Part shown: piece after piece, positions 1 to 8,741 of the stretch | Layout: every line of letters begins with the position of its first letter | Position numbering within the stretch: position 1 is the stretch's first letter | Assembly (NCBI GenBank): GCA_002005505.1 | Contig: KV908359.1 | Span: 686,368-750,367 of the forward strand | Source of the DNA: Botryococcus braunii | Taxonomy: Eukaryota > Chlorophyta > Trebouxiophyceae | Direction: 5' to 3' | Length of the DNA: 64,000 nucleotides | Made by a program: the position numbers and the translations under genes | Notes under the pieces: generated by a model | What the model was told of the DNA's origin: nothing | Database searches by the model: none | What the model saw: only the letters and a program-made list of their open reading frames with translations

Positions 1-301
1 TTTCGCAAAGCAAACTGATAACGTTTTAGAGCATGGATAACTAATGAAAGAAGACAAGAGAAACCACAGCTACTACGGAGCACAAAAATTCAAATTGCAC
101 TTGGTGTAGCCGTTGGTTGCACGCCCCAAGCAACTCCGTCGTCAACTGTCAATGATAGACATGGAACAGAATGCCTCCAAAGAATGGATTCGATATTCGC
201 ATGCGCACAATTGTTATGTCTGTTGGTATCTGTTCACTGAACCGAACTTGCGCTTTCCGCCAAAGTCACGTAGGTTATCGGTCACGTAACTCGACAGTGT
301 C
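1..301. other. Left edge, no gene recognised
   Basis: Unique-looking sequence with no convincing coding region, RNA gene or repeat. The open frame that begins here runs straight into the minisatellite and CT tract and is not credible as a gene. Confidence 0.5.
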
Positions 302-744
302 ACGGACTAGGGGGGTGGGGGGTGGTACAACCTTACGGCTTTTTTTCTCGCGAATACCGAGTGGGGGGGGGGGGGGTGGTACAACCTTGCGGCTTTTTTT
401 CTCGCGAATACGAAGTGGGGGGGGGGGTGGTACAACCTTCCGGCTTTTTTTCTCGCGAATACCGAGTGGGGGGGGGGGGGGCGTGGTACGACCTTACGGC
501 TTTTTTTCTCGCGAATACCCAGTGGGGGGGGGGGGTGGTACAACCTTCCGGCTTTTTTTCTCGCGAACACCGAGTGGGGGGGGGGGGGGTGGTACAACCT
601 TCCGGCTTTTTTTCTCGCGAACACCGAGTGGGGGGGGGGGGGTGGTACAACCTTCCGGCTTTTTTTCTCGCGAACACCCAGTGGGGGGGGGGGGGGGTGG
701 TACAACCTTCCGGCTTTTTTTCTCCCGAAAACCCAGTGGGGGGG
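302..744. repeat. Minisatellite, about 8 units of 50-60 bp with long G runs
   Basis: Eight tandem units are visible. Each has GGTGGTACAACCTT, then CCGGC or ACGGC, a run of T, TCTCGCGAA, a short spacer ending in AGTG, and 8 to 15 G. Length differences lie mainly in the G runs. Units differ by small substitutions (GAATACC versus GAACACC), so they have diverged. The G tracts could form quadruplexes on the plus strand. Long frames on both strands here are by-products of the repeat. Confidence 0.95.
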
Positions 745-767
745 AGGTCTTGGGGCGCACCAGGCTG

Positions 768-967
<200 letters not shown>

Positions 968-1307
968 CATATATTTGTCTATACAACATAAGCTTGTCTG
1001 CATGTCTATGTATTTGTTTCCTAATAACACTTGCTCTGACGCCTTTGGGTAATTGGGGGATTGTTGTACAGATAATTGGATGGCATTATTCCAGCCACGA
1101 AAACGTGGTTGCTGCTGCACAGGGTATAGATATCCCCACGTATTCCAGTACCGGTGGCTGCATGTCAAGGGACCATTGGGAGGCGTTGAAGAACGCAGTA
1201 TTGCGCGTGCAAGGGGTGTGGTTCGTTGTGTTGGGCAAAGGGCAACACGCCCACATTCCCCCGCTTCACGTGCATGCCAACAACACTTTTTGCCTGTCTC
1301 TCAACAG

Positions 1308-1652
1308 CACAGGGACGAGGCAGCCAGGCCGACGTACCTCCGGGAGGCTCTCTGCAGTTATGCCACAATGATGCGGCTGTCAGAGACTGATGAGATGAGG
1401 GAGTTCTTTCAGGGGACCATCAAGCTTGGTCCTGGCTTGAATGCAATCTATGAGGCGGCAGTTCAGAATATGTTTGCGACAGATCTGGATGAGTCGCAGT
1501 ATGAGGAACATGGAGTGCTTGCAATGTGGGCTTGTGGGATGATTGACGCCCTTTACAGCATCATGAAAGCTAGAGCCCAGCCAAGTAGCAAGTACCTTTC
1601 AGCATGCCTGGGTTCAGCAATGAGAGCATTAACAAGAAGGCGCGGGCCTTGA
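1308..1652 (+). CDS. Possible terminal exon of an unrecognised host gene
   Basis: An open frame of 114 codons ends in TGA at 1650-1652. It is preceded by a good 3' splice site: a pyrimidine-rich stretch ending CTCTCAACAG at 1307. The predicted peptide has mixed composition and is soluble-looking (for example LREALCSYATMMRL and GVLAMWACGMIDALYSIMKA), unlike the low-complexity frames around it. No family is recognised and no transposon motif is present. Upstream exons, if any, are outside the window or lost behind the microsatellites. It could also be a chance frame or a gene fragment. Confidence 0.3.
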   Translation, partial: HRDEAARPTYLREALCSYATMMRLSETDEMREFFQGTIKLGPGLNAIYEAAVQNMFATDLDESQYEEHGVLAMWACGMIDALYSIMKARAQPSSKYLSACLGSAMRALTRRRGP

Positions 1653-1922
1653 AGGTGGCCATAGGGTGGACCTCAAAGGACAAACCAAGTCAGAATACTA
1701 CAGGGCGAAAGAGGCCTAGAGAACACGCATGAGACTAATCTAGGTTGCTGGTTTCAAATTATTTTTATGGTAGACCAGCAGTTAGGACGGTGAGGTAGTG
1801 GATACCTCAAATGCTGTACTTGTAAAAAACACCTAGATGAAAGCATGCATGTGTCACCAGCATCCCCAACTGTCTTTCTCCCTGAGATCTAAACATATAA
1901 CAGCATGGATGTATGTAAGTAT

Positions 1923-1987
<65 letters not shown>

Positions 1988-2164
1988 AGAGTTTATACAC
2001 AAGTACATGTGTGTATGTATATGTATGTGTGTGTGTGTGTGTGTGTGTGTTGCACACACACTTGGACACATCCACATGATCATCAACATCCATGGAACAC
2101 CCCATGCGCTCTAGGTTACTGGCAGGACCATCACATGTTTTGCATTGCTTCCTAGGATGTACAC
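1653..2164. repeat. Gene-free stretch with two GT microsatellites
   Basis: About 60 bp of GT repeat lie at 1924-1986 and about 30 bp at 2022-2051, with a short CA-rich tail after the second. The rest shows no gene. Cys-Val and Thr-His repeat frames here are artefacts. Confidence 0.9.
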
Positions 2165-2550
2165 AGGTGATCCCGAGACGTTTTGGGGATGAACTGGGGA
2201 TTTCCAACATGTCTTGGCATCTTTCCAGCATTCACAGGTGATCCCAAGACGTTTTGGGGATGAACTGGGAATTTCCAACATGTCTTGGCATCTTTCCAGC
2301 ATTCACCCGCACATTTACAGGATGTCTCGAAACCATCCCGGTGGCCTGGGGATGTTTCCGGGAGTTCCCAAACATGTCCCAGCCTACTCTCATACCTTTC
2401 CGTGCTATTACTAGGATGTTTTTGGGACATCCCCAAAATAACCCAAACAACTCTAGGACTTTTTCAGTGTCATTCAGTACCTTTCCAATTCTTTCAAGAC
2501 CTTTCCAGGACAATTAGGACCTTTCCAGGACGATTCAGACCTTTTCAGGA
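2165..2550. repeat. Decayed tandem repeats (71-bp duplication and a roughly 22-bp motif)
   Basis: A 71-bp unit beginning AGGTGATCCC occurs twice in tandem (2165-2235 and 2236-2306) with about three substitutions. Further down, the phrase CCTTTCCAGGAC and close variants recur between about 2480 and 2550. The interval 2551-2674 holds nothing I recognise. Confidence 0.85.
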
Positions 2551-2674
2551 CAAAACTCGTCCTGCCAGTGACTGGTGTCTCTCTCTGTCTCTTCCTTTGC
2601 CATCACACTTAAGGACCGGACCTCCTGTGGGAATTTGTGTACTGTCAGGCCAATCCAAAGATTGTAGCGTGCTT

Positions 2675-4178
2675 TATCGGGTACCCGTTACCCAAGGTAG
2701 ACAAATTTTTTCCTGATTGAAATCGGAGATTATGCAACTACGGTTAGTAATATCTGGGCTGCGGCTTCTGTATCAAGGTAAATTATGCGGATCGCCACTC
2801 AAGGATTCGGCCTTGAGACCTGGATTACCGGATTACTGGATTACTGGTACTTACGATTGTGCGATTCGAAGGCTGGAGGTTACAATCGGAGACTGCTACG
2901 GTTCAAGTCTCGGATGTTTTAGTCGAGGATTTGTAGTCGGGGTCACCGGCTTACGGCCTATCGCAGGCCGGACTATCGGACTTTGGGGTTGACGTCTGGA
3001 GTATGAGTTCAACTGATGTGATAGGTCGTGCGTTTCACTTCCAAGGGTACTAAATGGAATTATTATTACTCTGTTATTAGGTTTTGTAGCTCCCTTTTAG
3101 GATTCGGGCTGGTCCACGTTCGGTGTTGTTGCGGCTTGGATGGAGCGGACTGGAAAGCACCTTGCGGCACTGGTAAACGGAATTATGAAAGATGTTATAG
3201 TGATCAAATAATTATCGAAAGTATTACGTCGGGTCAATTTGTTGTATCTCTATGTATAACGTGTGGTTATATCTCTGATCAAAACTTAAGGTCAACCACG
3301 TAGAGTATTATCGTTCGGAAACTATCAGGGTTTGGGTATTATTTAGTAAGACAATACTGATAATCTGACACTTAGGGGTGTTGCTTCACGAATACGACAA
3401 GTCAGGTCGAGTGGATCAAGTACGATGATGCAAGTAGGCAAACAGACAGGCACATTAACGCAGGCGAGACGGACGTGGCTGGTAGGAATCTTGGGGTTCA
3501 ACTTGTGCTTACAAAGAGACTTGCGACAGAGGTTTCCCTCTCCTAACACCTAGCACAGCGTGGTTTAGAGGACGGCTGGACGCCCTTATATAGTCGTCCC
3601 CGAACTTACGCGGAGATTCTGGAAGATTCTGGACCCTTCTAACCGAAAGGTCCAGAAGAACTTAGAACCTTCTGGAGGAATCCAGAGAAGCTCTTACAAT
3701 CAGCCACGCATTTCAAATGCATGACAAACTGACACGTATAAGAAATCTAGAGAGTTCTAGACTGATGGAGAAAGTTCTAGACACGAAGTTCACAATGAAG
3801 AGACGCTAAACATTACACGTCACCACTGTTCTAGAAAGTACGAGCTGATTCCTGAAACATCAAGGAACTGTTTAGCAGCTGCTTATGAACTGCACATTAA
3901 AACTGGCCTTCAAGCGGGCCCACAACGTGTAAGAGCAACTTTTCCCTCTACTCCCACTGCAGACCATCACGTGAGCAGGGCTGGGACTAGGAGGGGCACA
4001 AGGTTGAGAGTTTTATCAAGCAGTACACAATCCTCTCGAGCCGCGCAAGTCCCGACTCGAGGGCGGGGACTCGAGGGAGTCTTCCCAGTCCCCAGGGGAT
4101 CCGGAAAGGACATATTCTGTTCAAATCCATATTGACTACTCAGCATAACGGGCACCTGCTATATCGTCACATATGTCA
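2675..4178 (-). repeat. LTR-like region, putative 3' LTR of element A
   Basis: On the minus strand, element A's coding part is followed by a purine-rich tract (complement of 4180-4198), then TGACATATGTGACG, which would start the LTR near 4178. A TATA-like box (CTATATAAGG on the minus strand) lies near 3580-3592. The low-coordinate end is placed near 2675, because from there the sequence resembles 12380 onward in order and motifs: GTACCCGT, then GGATCGCCAC...GGATT...TGAGACCT, then CTGTTATTA. That similarity is weak, so both the boundaries and the pairing are tentative. Confidence 0.45.
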
Positions 4179-4383
4179 CGTCCCATCCCCCCCCTAAAAG
4201 GAAGGAAAAGACTGGGGACGTCTTTGGAACAATTGTCTTGCAAGTAACACATCTTGGCATCTAGCATGATCCTTAAAGTCACCCATTGCTTAATGATCAT
4301 TAATGCAGCTAGGGTACGGCGAAGGATAAAATACCTTCTTAATAGTCATTTAAAACAAATCGCAGTGTGCTCTCACAATAGTT

Positions 4384-5203
4384 TCACTCTTCTTCCTTGA
4401 TTGGATAAGCATGGTCCTCCCCTTCCTCAATTTCTGAATCGCCATGCCCACTTTCTGACGAGGAATAGGGCACCAGACGAACAGGAGTGCTGCAAGGACC
4501 TAACAGGCGAGGGTCACGAGGGGCTGGACCCCTAGGGGCAAGGATCACGGACGTTGGTGAGGGCACGGACCAAAATCGGTGTGATAGTGGTGACTGCGGA
4601 TTTTGGAAGACACTTTCGTCCATTGCCGTTGCGAAATCTGTTATATTGCGCTGTATAGCTTCGCGGTTTCTCGCGGCCATGGTCTGGCTGTAGGCGTGAT
4701 GGACCGTCATCACGCCTTTGCAGAACTCCAGCTCGTTGCGCAGTCGACCGTGGACAGCGTCTGCATTATGGATCATGTGTTTAGTTCCTAATAGCTTATT
4801 CTTTTCTTATTTCGTCTGGTTACGTGGCTACCGAACCTTCCACTACACAATGTCGCGCATCCTACTTACCGGCATCTTTGCGATATTGTTCATAAGTCTT
4901 TTCATTTTCCTTAATATTTTCCTTAAGCTGATCAATCTCCTCCACCAGCTGCACATTGCGCTGGTAAACAGTCCGGCGGAGCTCCGAAGTGCGGCGCTCT
5001 CTAGCTAGATCGCATTGGGAATCATAAACACTATCAAGCAACACACTATTCTCACACTGTAAATTGTGGTTCTCATCCAAAAGATTAATTATTTTGTCCT
5101 CCTTCTTCTTTAAATCTGCAATTAGTTTAACGCGGTCCCTGCGGAGCCAATTCATGTGGCGAGGGGAGGTAGCCTTTGATTTCACAATAGTAATGGCCGG
5201 CAT
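4384..5203 (-). CDS. Element A downstream ORF: coiled-coil protein, two exons
   Basis: The first exon starts at the ATG at 5203 and encodes about 111 residues. They begin MPAITIVKSKATSP and continue as heptad-rich charged sequence (LIADLKKKEDKIINLLDENH, then VEEIDQLKENIKENEKTYEQ), a likely coiled coil. It stops at 4864-4862 unless spliced. A consensus donor (G|GTAAGT) lies at 4869, and an acceptor TTAG at 4788 restores the frame of the next ORF. That ORF ends at 4384 with a proline-rich part and an acidic tail (SGHGDSEIEEGEDH). The inferred intron is 82 nt, without a strong pyrimidine tract. Its place between integrase and 3' LTR is where env-like ORFs occur, but I see no signal peptide or membrane segment. 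Function is unknown; it may be structural. Confidence 0.5.
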
Positions 5204-5453
5204 TGTTTTTACGTTTAACTTTAAAAGTTATGAAGGATGTAGACAAGGTAAGACTATTGGCAATCTGCTTCGAGTTATGGGGAATCCGCTCATGCAAGCG
5301 GTATTCCCATGCGTGAGGTTAGTAAGGACTTTCCTAGCTACTCCCTTGCAGTACAGATCTAGCTCCGTAGTCCAGGTTGTCGCTTCCTCGTCATGTGCGT
5401 CCAGGACCTTCCCCTTCTCCTCGGGGTTAGCTAACTACTTCTTACAGCTATGT

Positions 5454-8400
5454 CTAGCAAAATTCAGGCTGGTACTTTCCAATACAAAATATAGACTCCT
5501 TCCATTTGACTCCTAATGAGTTTTGGATAATTACGTGGTTCTCATCTTGATACTTGACGAAAGTGAAGGGCCCAAAGAACGGTGGGGCCAGCTTTTGCTT
5601 CTTTCTTGCCTTAATAGCCACGAGATCTCCTGGCTGTAGATTTCGGAGCTCGACGTCGATGTCTTGCTCCTTCTTAGTGGGCTGCATACGCCTCTTATAA
5701 GTACGCTTCTGGCGTTCTTGGGCCTTGTTGATATTTGCTGTAGCTTCTTCATGACGCCATTGTCGTGGTGGCAAGCGGGCCTGCCCAATTTCCATTTCAA
5801 CTTCTGGAGGCTCTCTGACGTGGGTGCGGTTCTCAATTGGAAGCACAGCCGCTCTTCCATACAACATCTGGAAGGGGCTGAACTTAGTAGATTGTTGGGG
5901 GGTGTTACGATACCCTAGAAGGATCTCGGGAAGTTTCTGTTCCCATGTGGTAGGGCTGGCTAGAGCGGCTTGCCCCAATTTCTCCTTCAAGGTCCCATGA
6001 AACCGCTCTACCAAGCCATTGGCTTGCGGGTGGTAGGGGCTTGTCTTGCGGACCTCAATACAACATTTCTCCATTAGTGCTTGAAATGGCCCTTGCCACT
6101 CCTGTCCATTATCTGTTACTACGATCTGTGGGCACCCATGGCGGGCAATGATTTCCTCCATGAAGAATGCGGCTGTGGTGGAAGCTTCCTTGTTAGGGAT
6201 CACTTTTGCCTCCACCCATTTGGTTAAGTAGTCGATTGCGGTGGCGATGTACAACTTCCTTGTGTCTCCAGGCGGGCTAAATGGACCAGTGAGGTCTAAG
6301 CCGATCATATGAAAAACTCCTTGTACTGCAATAGGGCTCAATTCTACGGGTTTGGTGAGTTGAATATTACGAAGCTGGCATCCGGGGCAGTGCTGCACGT
6401 ACAGTCGAATATCGTTGGACATACCAGCCCAAAAGAAACGCTCCTTTACCAAGTGCTGGGTCCGTACAACTCCATAGTGTCCTGTTTCGTCGTGTAGTTC
6501 CTTGATTATCTCCAGGCGGTCTTCATACCATGGTACAACTCTGGGTGGAAATGCTTTAGTGGCCTTTCGCATAAGCTGGCACGTGCGGGTCCTCCAATCG
6601 AAGGGGAATTCCTCCGTTGCAAAATAGTAATTGTGAGACCGGCGGGCAATTCTTTTGTTTTCTTTGCGGCTACGCCCCGGCTGATGTCGTCGTCCCGCGG
6701 CAAGATAATCCAAAACGTCTTCATCATCCACTATGTCTCTGGTAGGGATGGCATCCTCGAATACGTCGCAATAAGGGCAAAGCCAGGGGCCTCGGGGCAC
6801 TTTTGAAAATGCTGGGTCCAAGCAATCCATGTGGTAACCAGCATCACACCGGTCACACAACAACATGGTTTCTTCATCATCTCTGCCCATGCACACTTGA
6901 CATGGCACATCCTGTAGTGGGGCTGGTTGGCGGTAGCGTTCTATGACGGACAATCCTTGAACTTCTGGACTAGCAAAAGGGCTAGGAAGAGGCTCGCGAA
7001 GTCGCGGTAAGGTACTGAGTGATAGTGTCAGTGGGCTGTCATGTGCAATTTCTCTCCGGGAGTCGGCGGCGAAGTCCCGAAAGGCAACTTGGTGCATGTC
7101 TCTTAGGTCAACACGATTCTCCTCTTGTGTAGCAATATTGTTAGCCTCCCCATCTAAGGAGGGAGCGGTTATGCGAGGTGGCTGCTCCTCATCTTCATTC
7201 GGCGGCGGTACGTTTTCTTTGCCCATTAGCAAAGTGAAACAGCAGTGAGCTGGCACTTCTTCAATGTCCATTTCCATCTGTGGGGTCTGTCGTAAGCGCG
7301 AGAGGGAGTCTACGTTCCCGTGTAACGATCCGGAGCGGTGTACAATGGTAAAGTCATATTCTTGCAGCTCGATAGCGTAACGGGCCAATTTCCCTGAAAG
7401 GTTGCGCGTGGTGAGTAACCATTTCAACGCTTTGTGGTCTGTGACGATTGTGAAATGAACTCCATCGAGATAAGGACGAAATAGCTTCACAGCCCACACT
7501 ATGGCGAGAAGCTCTCCATCTGTGGGGGCGTAGTTAAGTTCAGCCCCTTGTAGGGTTTTGCTGGCGTAGGCGATCACATGGTCTCCGTCTTCATGCTCTT
7601 GTCCCAGTATGGCAGCGGCGGCTCCAGGCTGCCAATCGGTGTAGAGGGTGAACTCCTTACTGAAATTCGGGTAGCGTAGAAGCGGCGCGTCGGTCAACAT
7701 TCGCTTGATGGCTTGGAAGGCAGCCTGGCACTCCGGGGTCCAATTAAAGGCCACCCCCTTTTTGGTCAGTTTGGTTAACGGAGATGATACTGCAGCCATG
7801 TTTGGCAAGAACCTCCTGTAATAATTGGCGAGGCCCAAGAAGGATCTGACCTCTGTCACTGTTATCGGCGGTGCGGCATTTAAAACGGCTTCAACTTTTG
7901 AGGGGTTAGGTCTTACTCCTTGCTGCGTTATGATATATCCAAGATACAGTACTTCGTCGGCGAAGAGCTCGCATTTCTGAGGGTTAGCCTTGAAGCCAAC
8001 CGATCGGAAGCGGTCCAATACTATCTTCAGGTGGGCGATGTGTTCTTCAAATGTAGAGCTGTAAATGAGGCAATCATCTAAGTAGATGACACAACATTTT
8101 CCAATTAAGTCAGCGAGCAGAGTATTAACAAATCTTTGTAGGGTTGCGGGCGAATTACGTAATCCAAACGGCATGGAAACAAATTCATATAAACCTTGCT
8201 TGGTGATGAAGGCAGTCTTGTGGCGGTCTTCGGGGGCAACTGGAATCAACCAAAATGCTGATTTGCAGTCTATCTTGCTCATGTAGGCCACTCCTTGGCC
8301 AAGGGAGTCCAAAGTGTCGTCGATGCGCGGCATCGGATAGTTGTCCCTTGTTGTGATTGCATTCAGCGGCCTGTAGTCAATACAAAAGCGGACTGATCCA

Positions 8401-8741
8401 TCAGGCTTCGGTACTAAAACGGGTGAGCTGGACCATGGGGAACTTGAAGGGGTGATAACACCTGCCTTCAGCATCTTCCCCACTTCCTCCTCTATTATAT
8501 GGTCTTCTGATCTTGATAGGCGGTAAGGTCGGGTCTTGATAGCGGCGGCGTCTCCGGTGTCTATCCTATGGTGCATTAGAGTGGTACGCTGCTGCGTAAT
8601 GCCGGGGGAAAACACATCCCTGTACTTTATAACAAGTCCAAGGGCGCGCTTGCGCTCCTCGGGTAAAATTGCGGTCCCCAGGGGAACCTCTTCCGGCTCA
8701 AGGTGGTATGTATCTTCTTCAATTATTTGGATGTCTGGCAA
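5454..8741 (-). CDS. pol: Element A pol: reverse transcriptase, RNase H, PHD finger, integrase
   Basis: A 1095-codon open frame. RT spans roughly residues 60-260, with FCIDYRPLNAITT and the catalytic YLDD near 220. RNase H follows (LYTDWQPGAAAAILGQ, TDHKALKWLL). At about 610-660 is a Cys4-His-Cys3 PHD finger (CQVCMGRDDEETMLLCDRCD, then GYHMDC and PWLCPYC). Integrase has an HHCC zinc region, then GLDLTGPF, VVTDNGQEW and PYHPQANGLVERFHG, the D-D-E core. The C-terminus (GDLVAIKARKKQ, FFGPFTFVKY) is a GPY/F-type module without a chromodomain. The frame opens with TTG rather than ATG and overlaps the preceding ORF by 23 nt, which suggests expression by frameshift. PHD fingers read histone tails, so a role in target-site choice is an inference. 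Confidence 0.92.
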   Translation of the reverse strand: MPDIQIIEEDTYHLEPEEVPLGTAILPEERKRALGLVIKYRDVFSPGITQQRTTLMHHRIDTGDAAAIKTRPYRLSRSEDHIIEEEVGKMLKAGVITPSSSPWSSSPVLVPKPDGSVRFCIDYRPLNAITTRDNYPMPRIDDTLDSLGQGVAYMSKIDCKSAFWLIPVAPEDRHKTAFITKQGLYEFVSMPFGLRNSPATLQRFVNTLLADLIGKCCVIYLDDCLIYSSTFEEHIAHLKIVLDRFRSVGFKANPQKCELFADEVLYLGYIITQQGVRPNPSKVEAVLNAAPPITVTEVRSFLGLANYYRRFLPNMAAVSSPLTKLTKKGVAFNWTPECQAAFQAIKRMLTDAPLLRYPNFSKEFTLYTDWQPGAAAAILGQEHEDGDHVIAYASKTLQGAELNYAPTDGELLAIVWAVKLFRPYLDGVHFTIVTDHKALKWLLTTRNLSGKLARYAIELQEYDFTIVHRSGSLHGNVDSLSRLRQTPQMEMDIEEVPAHCCFTLLMGKENVPPPNEDEEQPPRITAPSLDGEANNIATQEENRVDLRDMHQVAFRDFAADSRREIAHDSPLTLSLSTLPRLREPLPSPFASPEVQGLSVIERYRQPAPLQDVPCQVCMGRDDEETMLLCDRCDAGYHMDCLDPAFSKVPRGPWLCPYCDVFEDAIPTRDIVDDEDVLDYLAAGRRHQPGRSRKENKRIARRSHNYYFATEEFPFDWRTRTCQLMRKATKAFPPRVVPWYEDRLEIIKELHDETGHYGVVRTQHLVKERFFWAGMSNDIRLYVQHCPGCQLRNIQLTKPVELSPIAVQGVFHMIGLDLTGPFSPPGDTRKLYIATAIDYLTKWVEAKVIPNKEASTTAAFFMEEIIARHGCPQIVVTDNGQEWQGPFQALMEKCCIEVRKTSPYHPQANGLVERFHGTLKEKLGQAALASPTTWEQKLPEILLGYRNTPQQSTKFSPFQMLYGRAAVLPIENRTHVREPPEVEMEIGQARLPPRQWRHEEATANINKAQERQKRTYKRRMQPTKKEQDIDVELRNLQPGDLVAIKARKKQKLAPPFFGPFTFVKYQDENHVIIQNSLGVKWKESIFCIGKYQPEFC

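Noticed and set aside
1837..2155. Cys-Val and Thr-His repeat frames
   Set aside because: Products of the GT microsatellites.
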